The notes under the pieces are model-generated. The model did no database searches and had not been told where the DNA came from. It saw nothing but the letters and a program-made list of their open reading frames with translations. The position numbers and the translations under genes were made by a program. 64,000 nucleotides of DNA from an uncultured Pseudomonadota bacterium (lineage in GTDB: Bacteria > Myxococcota_A > UBA9160 > PR03). Shown here one piece after another: positions 7,961-17,002 of the stretch (its first letter is position 1; every line of letters begins with the position of its first letter). The stretch is taken from positions 113,345 through 177,344 of the forward strand of contig CAADGG010000060.1 of assembly GCA_900696485.1 (NCBI GenBank). The letters are read 5' to 3'.

Positions 7961-9173
7961 GCCGCCGAAGGGTCCCGTAGCCGGTGAGCCCACGAGCGCA
8001 CTGCTTCCGTACACCCGACACGCGATCGGTGCGACGGACCGCTCCGCAGTCCTCCGAGCTCTCGACTCGGAAGCGTTGGCTCGTGGACCCGAGGGTGAGC
8101 GCTTCGAGTACGCATTGGCCGAAGCCAGCGGCGTCCCGCATGCCGTCGCGGTGTCGAGTGGCACTGCCGCACTGATCCTGGCGTTGCGCGCGCTCGGCGT
8201 GCGCCCGGGAGACGAAGTCATCGTCCCGTCGCTGACCTTCGTCGCCACGGCGAGCGCGGTCGTCCTGTGCGGGGCGACGCCGCGCTTCGTCGACGTCGAG
8301 GGAGACACCCTCACCCTCGATCCCGAGCAGGTCGCCCGGGCGGTCGGACCGGCCACCGTCGGCGCGATTCCGGTGCACTTCGCCGGGCACCCGGCGGCGA
8401 TCGAACCGATCCGTGCGGCGTTGGGTCCCGGTCGTTTCGTACTCGAGGACGCGTGCCATGCCCTCGGCGCCTCCTCGTTCGGGCGTCCGGCGGGTTCCCT
8501 CGGTGATGCCGCCTGCTTCTCGTTCCATCCGGCGAAGGTGATCACGACCGGAGAGGGCGGCGCCGTCGTCACTCGCGATCGCGAGCTCGCCGCACGCGTG
8601 CGTCGACTCCGCGAGCACGGCCTCGAGCGCCAGCCTGAGCGCTTCGTCGGACTCGGCCTCCCGGCCGGGCTCGCTGCGGAGGAATGCGGCGCCTGGGTCT
8701 ACGAACAGCACGCGTTCTCGTCGAACGATCGATTGCCCGAACTCTCGGCGGCGCTCGGCAGCAGCCAACTCCGGCGTCTACCCGAACGCGTCGAGCGCCG
8801 CCGCAAGTGGGCGGAGTGGTACCAGCAGGCGCTCTGCGGCTGCGAGGCGCTCCGACTCCCCCGTGAGGCGGCGGGCCAGTGCTCCGCGTGGCATCTCTAC
8901 GCGGTGCGGCTGCGCCGCGATCGCACCCGCGTCGGGCGCGCGGCACTGTTCGAGTCGCTGCGGCGTCACGGGATCGGGGTCCAGGTCCACTATGTCCCGG
9001 TCCACCTCCAGCCGGCATTTCGGCGTCGCTTCGGAACCCATTGGGGACAGCTCCCGGTGACCGAAGAGGCCTACCTCGGCCTGCTCAGCCTGCCGCTGTT
9101 TCCGGAACTCACGACGACGGATGCGGCGCGCGTCGTCGCGCTCTTGTGCTCCGAGCTCGGATGCAACCCGTGA
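7953..9173 (+). CDS. pseC: UDP-4-keto sugar aminotransferase, PseC-like (DegT/DnrJ/EryC1 family)
   Basis: PLP-dependent aminotransferase that aminates the 4-keto sugar made by PseB. About 406 residues. The family signatures are PHAVAVSSGTAALILALRAL, VIVPSLTFVATASAV, a DACHALGA stretch and the PLP lysine in SFHPAKVITTGEGG. The C-terminal IGVQVHYVPVHLQP is typical of this family. GTG at 7953 overlaps the pseB stop, suggesting coupling; a later start is possible but would trim the conserved N-terminal TRHAIGATD. Second gene of the glycosylation operon. Confidence 0.9.
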   Translation: MPEPPKGPVAGEPTSALLPYTRHAIGATDRSAVLRALDSEALARGPEGERFEYALAEASGVPHAVAVSSGTAALILALRALGVRPGDEVIVPSLTFVATASAVVLCGATPRFVDVEGDTLTLDPEQVARAVGPATVGAIPVHFAGHPAAIEPIRAALGPGRFVLEDACHALGASSFGRPAGSLGDAACFSFHPAKVITTGEGGAVVTRDRELAARVRRLREHGLERQPERFVGLGLPAGLAAEECGAWVYEQHAFSSNDRLPELSAALGSSQLRRLPERVERRRKWAEWYQQALCGCEALRLPREAAGQCSAWHLYAVRLRRDRTRVGRAALFESLRRHGIGVQVHYVPVHLQPAFRRRFGTHWGQLPVTEEAYLGLLSLPLFPELTTTDAARVVALLCSELGCNP

Positions 9174-11494
9174 CCGCCCCCATCCTTCTATACACCGTGT
9201 TCCACGCCAATCTCGATTTCTCGGCGCTGCCCGACGTCGACGTTCCGTTGGTCCTCGAACGGTGCTACTGGCCGCTGCTGCGCTTCGCGGAGGAGAGCGC
9301 GCTCCCGATCGGCCTCGAGATGCCGGCGCGCACGCTCGAGCGTCTCGTGCTCGAGGATCCCGACTGGGTGAAGACCCTGTGCGGTCTCGCGGCCCGAGGC
9401 CGGATCGAGGTCGTCGGATCCGGATACGCGCAGATCATCGGGCCGCTGGTGCCGAGCGACGTCAACCGGTCGAATCTGCGTCGCGGTGTAGAGCGCTATC
9501 GGGAGTGGCTTGGATCCTCACCGGAGACCTGGTTCGTTCCCGAGCAGACCTTCTCGAGTGGACTGGCGGATCTGTACGCGGAGATCGGAGCCGTGGCACT
9601 GGTCATGGAGTGGAACAACCCGGCGAGCCGCCGCTCGGAACTCAGACCCCTTCGCGCGCGCCCGGTCCGTCTGGACGTCGCCTCGGGAGCGCCCCTCGCG
9701 CTGCTCTGGAACGACTCGACGATCTTTCAGCAAGTCCAGCGCGTTGCGCACGGGTCGCTCTCGCTTCCTTCCCTGCACACCGCGCTGGATCGCGCGACGA
9801 GCCACGTCGAGGCCCGTGCCTTGTGCGCGTACGGCGGAGATCTCGAGATCTTCGACTACCGACCCGGCGGTGCAGAACCGCCCGGCGCCGAGACCGGGCG
9901 CGAGTGGAGCGCGCTCGCGGCGGCTCTGTCGAGCCTCGCGTGCAGCGGCGCGTTCCGGTTCGCCCTGCCACGAGACGTCGTCGAGGCCGCGCAAGAAGGG
10001 CCCGTGGTCGAACTTTCGAGCAGCGAAGAGCCGATTCCCTGCAAGAAGCAGCCGCGTTACAACCCGACCCGCTGGGCCGTCTCGGGTCGGGATGGCCTCG
10101 GAATGAACCGGAGCTGCTTCACGCTGCGCCGGGCGCTCCGGATGGCTCGGGCGCTCGAAGCGACCGATGCCGGCGCCGCTTCGGCTCACGACGACGAGCG
10201 CCTGCTCGCACTGTGGCGCAGCGACCTGCGCACGAGGACGACGGACGAGAAGCACGATTCCTTCTACGGCGAGCGCGGCGAACTCTCCGCGCAACTCCGC
10301 GACCGGATCGCCAGGCGCACGCCGCCACTGCCGGCCGGATGGGACGCTCTGGTCGTCAATCCCTGGCCCGAACCCTGGCCCGGAGAGGTCGTCGAAGTCG
10401 ATCTCCAGCTTGCGCCCGGCCGCAGCCCTACGCTCGAGCTCGTGGCCGACCCGCCGGATCGCCTGCCTGCATCGGCTGGCCAGATCGAGATCCTGGACCG
10501 CCACCGCGATGGCACACCCCGACGCGTGACGCTGGTCCTGGCCCCTCGGCTCGAACCCGGACAGGCCTTGCGGTTGCGGCTCGACGCCGGCCCGCCGAAG
10601 CCAGCGTCTCGCGACGAGCACTCGGGCGGCGCAGATTGCATCGTCACAGACGCGGTCCGCGCGGAGTTCCTGCCGGGGCGAGGCGGCGCCCTCGCGAGCC
10701 TGCGCTTCCCGGCCATCGCAGACGAGGCGTTGGTCGGCACCATCGCCCATGGCAGCTTCGATCGCATCGAGTACACCCCCGACTTCTACTCCGGGCACGT
10801 GGTGGCTCATGCGGAGGACGGGACCAAACTGACCAGCCTCGCCGCCGCGACCGGCGGCCGGATCGAACACAGCGGCGCGTTGCGAGTCCGGGCATCCTTC
10901 CAGCTACGCGGACCCTTCGGCGACTGGCGCTGTGCGTATCGGATCTACCGCGATCGACCGCGGATCGACGTGATCCACGAGCTCGAGCTTCGCGAGCTGC
11001 GCCTGCGCACGCTCCGGCTCGGCGTCGCGACGTGGCTGCCCGATGCGTTCGCGCGCGACTCCCTGGGCTACGCCACGGTGAACGGAGGCCGCGCGATCGA
11101 GCGCTTTGCGCTGCGGCCCGGCGTCCGAGTCGAACATCCGCGCGCGGTGTCGCCAGCCGTCACTGCCAGCTCGTGTCTCGGGGCGACCGAGGGTTGGATC
11201 TCCGCTGGCGATACTCGACGCGGCGTCGCACTGATCGGAGACCGGACCGCGGCCGCCGTCGTGCCGATGCTGGAGTTCACGGACGTGGACGATCGCTTCC
11301 TGCTGCGGGTCCACCACTCGGCTGCCGAAACCGACGAGACACGGGCCACCTTCTTTCGCGGTCGCCTGCGGGTTCCCTTCGCGTGGGTCGGGCACCGCGG
11401 AGATCTCGAGACGGTCCGCACCACGGCCCGCGCGATCGAGCGGAGCCTGCTCTTCCGCAGCGCGAGGGAGACCGGCCTTGCACGCAGTCTTTGA
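9161..11494 (+). CDS. Glycoside hydrolase family 57-like protein
   Basis: About 777 residues. The N-terminal half resembles GH57 (alpha-amylase/4-alpha-glucanotransferase superfamily), with FHANLDFSALPDVDVP, RIEVVGSGYAQIIGPL and WFVPEQTFSSGLADL; the glutamate in VPEQ is the candidate nucleophile. The rest looks like the beta-sandwich tail of such enzymes. ATG at 9161 is used; GTG at 9170, forming a GTGA overlap with the pseC stop, is equally possible. Position between pseC and a Maf-type flagellin glycosyltransferase suggests a task in making or trimming the flagellar glycan, but the substrate cannot be read from sequence. Fold assignment is fairly secure, activity is not. Confidence 0.7.
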   Translation: MQPVTAPILLYTVFHANLDFSALPDVDVPLVLERCYWPLLRFAEESALPIGLEMPARTLERLVLEDPDWVKTLCGLAARGRIEVVGSGYAQIIGPLVPSDVNRSNLRRGVERYREWLGSSPETWFVPEQTFSSGLADLYAEIGAVALVMEWNNPASRRSELRPLRARPVRLDVASGAPLALLWNDSTIFQQVQRVAHGSLSLPSLHTALDRATSHVEARALCAYGGDLEIFDYRPGGAEPPGAETGREWSALAAALSSLACSGAFRFALPRDVVEAAQEGPVVELSSSEEPIPCKKQPRYNPTRWAVSGRDGLGMNRSCFTLRRALRMARALEATDAGAASAHDDERLLALWRSDLRTRTTDEKHDSFYGERGELSAQLRDRIARRTPPLPAGWDALVVNPWPEPWPGEVVEVDLQLAPGRSPTLELVADPPDRLPASAGQIEILDRHRDGTPRRVTLVLAPRLEPGQALRLRLDAGPPKPASRDEHSGGADCIVTDAVRAEFLPGRGGALASLRFPAIADEALVGTIAHGSFDRIEYTPDFYSGHVVAHAEDGTKLTSLAAATGGRIEHSGALRVRASFQLRGPFGDWRCAYRIYRDRPRIDVIHELELRELRLRTLRLGVATWLPDAFARDSLGYATVNGGRAIERFALRPGVRVEHPRAVSPAVTASSCLGATEGWISAGDTRRGVALIGDRTAAAVVPMLEFTDVDDRFLLRVHHSAAETDETRATFFRGRLRVPFAWVGHRGDLETVRTTARAIERSLLFRSARETGLARSL

Positions 11495-13415
11495 GCGCAA
11501 CCTCGCGCGGCTGCGCGGACGTCATCCGGAACTCGCCGAAACGACGACGAACGCCTGCGTCGAGGCGATCGCAACGCATCCCGCGCGGAGTGGAGCGGTG
11601 ACGCTGGCCGACTCGGGGATCCTGCTCGGATCGCGCTACGATCCGGTCGCCGAAGGCCGCCGGCTCGCCGAGCAGGCGGATCCCGCGTCGGCGGACCTGC
11701 TCGTGGCGGTCGGCGTCGGCCTCGGGCATCACATCGAGGCCTTCCGTGAGCTCGCCGGCTGTCCCGCTCTCGTGTACGAGCCGAGTCCTGCGCGCCTGCG
11801 CGCCCTGTGCAGCGCCCGGGATCTCTCGGCGCTACTCGTGGCGGAGCACGTGGAGTGGGCCGAGGATCCGGCCGACCTGGCCGCGCGTTTCCTGCAGCGC
11901 TACGTCCCGGGGACACAGATCCGGCTGCTGATCCATCCGGCCGTCGCGCAGCTCGAACCGGCAGGAGTCCGGGAGGCTGTCGAGAGGATCGCACGGGCCA
12001 AGAACAGCGCCGACCTCGCTGCCGTCACCCGCGCCCAGATGAGCAGCGCGTGGGCGGAACTGACCGCACACAACGGTGCTGCGATTCTCGACACCGTTTC
12101 GTGTGCGCGCCTGCGCAACGCCTTCCGCGGCATGCCGGCGGTCGTCGCGGCGGCCGGGCCATCGCTCGAGAAGCAGCTCCCGCGGCTTGCCGAAGCGTCC
12201 GGGCGTGTCGTCGTGATCGCCATCGGACAGTCGCTTCGCGCGCTGCGCCGGGCCGGCATCGAGCCGGACCTGGTCCACGTGACCGAGAGCCAGGACGTCA
12301 GCCACCAGATCGAACTCGCCGGTGCCGTCGAGCGCGAGAACCTCGTCGTCCTGCCTTCGTCGCATCCCTCGTTGTTCCGGCTCCCGGTGCGCGCGCGCTT
12401 CGTGGCGACGCCGGCGTCGAACCCCTTTGCGCAGTGGCTCGGGCGAACCGCGGGGGTCGAAGACTGGATCGGAGGCGGGACGACGGTGGCGCACAGCGCC
12501 GTCCGGCTCGCCGCGGCCCTCGGCGCCGATCCGATCCTGCTGATCGGGCAGGACCTGGCCTTCACCGACGGCCGCATCTATGCGCGCGACACGGCCTACG
12601 ACATGGCCGGAATCCGACACGATCCGGATGGCCGGCTGCTCTACACCCGGGTGCGGGAGAAGGCGGCGCTGTTCGGAACTGCTTCGACCTGCGCCGATGA
12701 GCGACCGGTCGATGCCGTGTTCGTCGAAGGATGGGCGGGCGGGCGCGTTCCGACGTCGCGAGCGTATGCGAGCTTTCTCGATGGCTATGCCGACCTCGCG
12801 CGAGAGGTCGAAGCGAGCGGTTCCCGCCTCCTCAACTGCACCGAAGGGGGCGCGCGGATCCCCGCGCTCCTGCAGCTTCCGTTCGCCGACGCGCTCGCCG
12901 GCTGCGCTCCACAGCGGCTCGATCCGAAGGCCGTGCTTCGGAACGCGCACGAGCAGGGCCCCGCTCGGAATCCGAAGGCGCTCGCGGCCGCGATCGACTC
13001 CGCCCAGCGCACCCTCGACCGGATCGAAGCGAGCATCGCCCGAGCGCGACGCCAGCGGCAGCGCGCCCGGCAGGGGGGTAGAGGACCGCGAAGCGTCGCA
13101 GCGTTGCGCGCGTTCGCGCGCGCCCAGCGACACGTCGATCGGCTCACCCGGACCTTGCCGTGGCTCGATGCCCTGTGCGCGGCGGAGCTGCACCATCTCG
13201 CCGTCGATCGGCAAGCCCCGCGCGGAGACGAGCCGGAGCTCGACGCCGCGATCGGCGAGGCCGGACGCCTGCTCGAGATCACGGAGAGCGCCGTCCAGCG
13301 CGGCCGGGAGCTGCTGCGCCGGCTACCACGGGAAACGGCCGCGCGGGAGACCGCGGTCTCGGCGGGCGACGTCGCGCGAGATCCGTGGCGCGACGCCGGG
13401 AGCGCCACGCCGTAG
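11478..13415 (+). CDS. Motility accessory factor (Maf/DUF115) family flagellin glycosyltransferase
   Basis: About 645 residues. The central DUF115/MptE-like domain has VVAAAGPSLEKQLPRL, GTTVAHSAVRLAAALGADP and LLIGQDLAFTDGRIYA, all hallmarks of Maf proteins, which transfer nonulosonic acid from its CMP-activated form onto flagellin Ser/Thr. The C-terminal third is Arg- and Ala-rich and probably helical. The start is TTG at 11478, overlapping the previous gene by 17 bases. Last gene of the plus-strand operon, facing the minus-strand nonulosonic acid operon. No flagellin gene is in the window. Confidence 0.85.
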   Translation: MHAVFERNLARLRGRHPELAETTTNACVEAIATHPARSGAVTLADSGILLGSRYDPVAEGRRLAEQADPASADLLVAVGVGLGHHIEAFRELAGCPALVYEPSPARLRALCSARDLSALLVAEHVEWAEDPADLAARFLQRYVPGTQIRLLIHPAVAQLEPAGVREAVERIARAKNSADLAAVTRAQMSSAWAELTAHNGAAILDTVSCARLRNAFRGMPAVVAAAGPSLEKQLPRLAEASGRVVVIAIGQSLRALRRAGIEPDLVHVTESQDVSHQIELAGAVERENLVVLPSSHPSLFRLPVRARFVATPASNPFAQWLGRTAGVEDWIGGGTTVAHSAVRLAAALGADPILLIGQDLAFTDGRIYARDTAYDMAGIRHDPDGRLLYTRVREKAALFGTASTCADERPVDAVFVEGWAGGRVPTSRAYASFLDGYADLAREVEASGSRLLNCTEGGARIPALLQLPFADALAGCAPQRLDPKAVLRNAHEQGPARNPKALAAAIDSAQRTLDRIEASIARARRQRQRARQGGRGPRSVAALRAFARAQRHVDRLTRTLPWLDALCAAELHHLAVDRQAPRGDEPELDAAIGEAGRLLEITESAVQRGRELLRRLPRETAARETAVSAGDVARDPWRDAGSATP

Positions 13416-13506
13416 CAGCGAGCGACCGCGCGCGTTGCCGAGGCGGCCATGCGCGCCGCGGCGATCGAACTCCGCACCGCGCGAGGGCCGGCGCCGGCCG
13501 AGCGGA

Positions 13507-14763
13507 TCAGGTCGGGAGAGCTCGAGGGACTCCGTCCCTGCCGGCCGACGAGGGTCGGGTCCGGATCTCGATCCGGCGCGTCGCCTCCTCGAGCGCGCGC
13601 TCACACTCCCGGGGGTCGGCGCCGGCGGCGACCACGAAGAAGCGACGGTCGGCAGAGCTTCGGTAGGCCGGGATCTCGTCGCCGACTCCGGCGAGCGCGT
13701 GGATCTCCGCGATCCCGGGAACCGCGCGTGCCGCATCGAGTCCTTCGAGGAGCTCGATCCGTCCCGGCTCCGGAAACAGCGCCTGGCAGATCGCAGCACG
13801 CCGGAAGCGGGGCACGAGGTCGCGCGGACGCGGCGTGCGGCCCCGGCACAGGTCGATCGCAGCGCGCAGGTTGTCCGTTCCGAGCGCCAGCGGCGTCGTC
13901 GCCTGACAGTGGAAGCCGCCCGAGAGCCGGGCCGTCATCTCCATCACGACCGGTCCGCAGTCGGAGTTCAGGAAGTCGACCTTCGCAGGGCCATGCGAGA
14001 GACCGATCGCCCGGGCCGCTTCACGCGCTCGTGCCACCATCGCGTCGATGGCGGACGGCGGCAGACGCGACGGATTCTCGTGTCGCAACTCGACGGCGTA
14101 CGGAGCGAAGCCGTGGTGGGTATCGATCACGGAACACAGCTCGAGCTGGCCGTTGTACGCCAGCATCTCGACGGTGTGCGTGCTCCCCTCGATGAACTGC
14201 TCGAGCAGAACGGTTCCGGAGTTCGAGAGAGGGAACGCCGCCGCTACGGCTGCGGCCAGGGCCGCCGGCTCGGAGACGCGGACGACACCCCGCGAACCGC
14301 AGTTGTCCATCGGCTTCACCATCAGCGGATAGCCGATTCTCGTCGCGAGCTCGGCTGCTTCCTCCGGCGCCTTCAGCTCTGCGAAGGCGGGCCCGGGAAT
14401 CCCGGCGTCGCGCAGGGCGCGGCGCATCTCCGCCTTGTGGTTGCAGCGGTACGCGGCGTCGCGGCCCGGCCCCGGCAGACCGAGCGCGTCGGCGATCGCC
14501 GCCACCGTGACTTCGACGTCGGCGCCGGCCGTGACGACCCCATCGACCGGAGCGTCCGCGGCGATCTCTCGGGCGCGCTGCACCGCCGCATCGACGTCGC
14601 GGGTGCTGACGAGCTCCGATCGGTCGGCGAGCACCAGACCCGGAGCGGACGGATTGCCGTCCATCACGACCGTGCCGATGCCCATCTCGCGGGCGCGGCG
14701 GATCAGCGGCACGGTCAGGAGCCCGCCGCCGACGACGATGATGCGCGAATCCGCTTTGCTCAT
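13507..14763 (-). CDS. ATP-grasp enzyme of the glycosylation operon
   Basis: About 418 residues. An N-terminal nucleotide-binding-like lobe (RIIVVGGGLLTVPLIRRARE) is followed by an ATP-grasp domain with PLMVKPMDNCGSRGVVRV, TVLLEQFIEGSTHTVEML and the metal-binding VVMEMTARLSGGFHC. Such enzymes join a carboxylate to an amine or thiol via an acyl phosphate. As last gene of the nonulosonic acid operon it may attach an acyl or amino-acyl group to the sugar, possibly substituting for the missing PseH; this is inference. ATG at 14763 has GGAGG upstream and overlaps the preceding stop by four bases. Confidence 0.75.
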   Translation of the reverse strand: MSKADSRIIVVGGGLLTVPLIRRAREMGIGTVVMDGNPSAPGLVLADRSELVSTRDVDAAVQRAREIAADAPVDGVVTAGADVEVTVAAIADALGLPGPGRDAAYRCNHKAEMRRALRDAGIPGPAFAELKAPEEAAELATRIGYPLMVKPMDNCGSRGVVRVSEPAALAAAVAAAFPLSNSGTVLLEQFIEGSTHTVEMLAYNGQLELCSVIDTHHGFAPYAVELRHENPSRLPPSAIDAMVARAREAARAIGLSHGPAKVDFLNSDCGPVVMEMTARLSGGFHCQATTPLALGTDNLRAAIDLCRGRTPRPRDLVPRFRRAAICQALFPEPGRIELLEGLDAARAVPGIAEIHALAGVGDEIPAYRSSADRRFFVVAAGADPRECERALEEATRRIEIRTRPSSAGRDGVPRALPT

Positions 14764-15962
14764 CGAACCTCCAACCGCGGACCCCGTGCCGCGGCGCTCG
14801 GGCGGCGCGGTTCGGCGCCGTAGATTCCGTTCACCACACAGCCCCTCGGCGCCTGCGCCCGCAGCCGGTCGACGATCGCGGTCTCGGCCGCGAGCGAAGA
14901 GACCAGCACCGCGTCGATCCGTCGCTCGTGCAGGGAATCCGGAGCGCACACCGGGAACCCCGCCAGCTCGGTTCCGTGCTTCGTCCGGTCGTCATCGAGG
15001 ATGCAATCGATCTCGTGCGCTCCGAACGCGCACAGATCGACGAGGCCCCGGGTATGGAACCCGGCGCCATAGAGCGCGATGCGACGGCCAACAGCGCGCC
15101 ATCGCTGCACCTTCCCGGAGACGCGTGCGCCGAGCGCGGCGAGCCGGCGATGATGCGCGGTGAGGGAACGAAGCGTCTCGGCGGGCCGACGCGGCGGGGG
15201 TGTCGCGGCCGCCGCGACGCGCCGGCCGACGAAGCGCAGGTTCGCCTCGTACACGGCCGGCAGCGGATCCTCCGCGAGGTACAGGGTCTCGAAACCCGCG
15301 CGCGCGGCCATCGCCGCCAGCACACGCGGCGTGAAGGTATGGAGATGGTGCCCGGCCACGATGTAGTGGTGCTCGATCGCGTCGCAGGGAAGCCGCAACG
15401 CATTCGGGAGTTCGAGCCATACGAGTCCGCCCGGGCGGACGGCCTGCGCCAGAAGTTGCAGCGCGGCCTGGGGGTCGCGCAGGTGCTCGATCACGTGGAA
15501 CATCGCGACGAGATCCTGCCGGCCGTCGCGCGCCACATCGTCGAGGAGGCCCCGTTCGACCGACGTCAGTCCGAGCCGTTCTCGTGCGAACTGCACCTGG
15601 TGCTGCGACGGTTCGAGACCCTCCACCCGGTAGCCAGCCGCGCGCGCCGCGTGCAGGAAGTGTCCGTAGCCGCAGCCGACCTCGAGGATGCGGGCCCCGG
15701 GACGCAGCCAGCGGTCGAGGAACGCGGCCCGAGCGGCCGCGGCGCGGCCGAACGGACCGTCGGTCGCCGCGAGGAAGGCATCCGGATAGGCCTGGCGATA
15801 GCCGTCGTACAGCCGTGTCGTGGCGGCGGCGTCGGGGCGAGGCGAGAGATAGCCGAGGCCACAGCGCCGGCACGCTCCGTGCGCGACTCCGCCGCTCGGG
15901 TGCCGATAGACCGTCTCGAAGTCGTCGGCGCCGCACTGGGCGCAGTCGACGAACTCGCTCAC
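14760..15962 (-). CDS. Class I SAM-dependent methyltransferase with N-terminal zinc-ribbon-like region
   Basis: About 400 residues. The N-terminus holds four cysteines (CAQCG and CRRCG), as in sugar C-methyltransferases and related fused methyltransferases. The SAM fold follows with motif I ILEVGCGYGHFLHAARAAG and FHVIEHLRDP. A C-terminal domain with RIALYGAGFHTRGLVDL and CILDDDRTKHG resembles the C-terminal nucleotide-fold region of sugar C-methyltransferases. GTG at 15962 gives a four-base overlap with the cytidylyltransferase stop; the longer frame to 16484 is an artefact of that gene. Probably modifies the nonulosonic acid or another sugar on flagellin. Confidence 0.78.
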   Translation of the reverse strand: MSEFVDCAQCGADDFETVYRHPSGGVAHGACRRCGLGYLSPRPDAAATTRLYDGYRQAYPDAFLAATDGPFGRAAAARAAFLDRWLRPGARILEVGCGYGHFLHAARAAGYRVEGLEPSQHQVQFARERLGLTSVERGLLDDVARDGRQDLVAMFHVIEHLRDPQAALQLLAQAVRPGGLVWLELPNALRLPCDAIEHHYIVAGHHLHTFTPRVLAAMAARAGFETLYLAEDPLPAVYEANLRFVGRRVAAAATPPPRRPAETLRSLTAHHRRLAALGARVSGKVQRWRAVGRRIALYGAGFHTRGLVDLCAFGAHEIDCILDDDRTKHGTELAGFPVCAPDSLHERRIDAVLVSSLAAETAIVDRLRAQAPRGCVVNGIYGAEPRRPSAAARGPRLEVR

Positions 15963-17002
15963 GGGGTCCCCTTCGCGGCGCCTGCCAGCATCGCGTCGAT
16001 CCGCTCCGTCGCCTGCCGGATCGAGACGTCCGGCCCGATCTCGTAGCGGGCGATCGGGAGGCACGCCGCGCGGAGGTCGCCGCACGGCAGCACGACGCAG
16101 TCGGCACCGATCTGCGTGGCCTCGCGTACGGCGCTCGGACCATGCAGCACCCGGATCCCGATCCTGCATTGCTCGACGAGCTGCTCCGCCAGCGATCGAA
16201 AGAACGAGCGCGAGCGCTCGCCGTCTCCCGGAAGCAGGGCGACGAAGCGACCGGGACTGCGCGGATCCCGCTGCCGGACGTGCCTGTTGATCGAGCGCAG
16301 GGCCGGCTCCTGGCGCAGCAACCGAACCACGTCGCGCAGGTCGACGATTTCGCCCGGACGCCAGAGGCGGGCGAAGACGGCCTCGAGGAAGCGCGCGTCG
16401 GCCGGCGTATCGAGCCAGAATCGGTGTGCATCCGCCGGATCTGCGAAGCAGGGATCCGGCGCGATCTCGACGATCCGGAAGCACTCCGGGCGCTCGAGGA
16501 TGCGCAGCGTCGCGTGCTCACGCTCGGGTCCGTGGGCGCCTTCTCGATCGATCCGGACAAAGGTCGAATGACGCAGGCAGGCGACGCCACCTTCGATTCC
16601 GGGCGGCGCGATGCGGACGTACTCCGCATCCGGTGCTGCGCGTAGCGCAGAGATCATCCGCGAGGCCGTGTCCGGGTCGAGCAGCGGGCAGTCACTGTCG
16701 ACCATGAGGATGCCTTCGGCGCGAGCTGCTCGCCCCGCGGCGAGATAGCGACCGAGCAGATCGGAAGCCTCGCCCGGCCATCGGTGGACGTGGATCCGTT
16801 CGCGAGCCAGCAGCTCGATGAGCGGGCGATCCGCATCGGTGTCCGGCACGCTGATCACGATCTCGTCGAGCCCGACGACCCGTCGCAGGCGTTCGACCAC
16901 GTGGAGGATCACCGGCCGGCCCGCGAGCGGTCGCAGGACTTTCCCGGGCAGCCGCGTCGAGCCGACTCGTGCCTGCACGATCGCCGCGAATCGCTCCGTC
17001 AC
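15959..17002 (-). CDS. Cytidylyltransferase-family protein, SpsF/PseF-like
   Basis: About 347 residues. The N-terminal 230 or so residues form a nucleotidyltransferase with the SpsF-type signature AAIVQARVGSTRLPGKVL and the metal-binding MVDSDCPLLDP. By context this is the CMP-sugar synthetase step (PseF). The remaining 110 residues (from about PRSPGRFVALLPGDGE) are an extra domain not found in standard PseF, unidentified here. GTG at 17002 has GGAGGGG five bases upstream and overlaps the pseG stop by four bases. Confidence 0.75.
   Translation of the reverse strand: MTERFAAIVQARVGSTRLPGKVLRPLAGRPVILHVVERLRRVVGLDEIVISVPDTDADRPLIELLARERIHVHRWPGEASDLLGRYLAAGRAARAEGILMVDSDCPLLDPDTASRMISALRAAPDAEYVRIAPPGIEGGVACLRHSTFVRIDREGAHGPEREHATLRILERPECFRIVEIAPDPCFADPADAHRFWLDTPADARFLEAVFARLWRPGEIVDLRDVVRLLRQEPALRSINRHVRQRDPRSPGRFVALLPGDGERSRSFFRSLAEQLVEQCRIGIRVLHGPSAVREATQIGADCVVLPCGDLRAACLPIARYEIGPDVSIRQATERIDAMLAGAAKGTP

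Noticed and set aside
6086..8572. Very long minus-strand open frame (828 codons) across the PilZ, pseB and pseC genes
   Set aside because: It is antisense to three well-supported genes and its composition is that of a GC-rich shadow frame with no recognisable domain.
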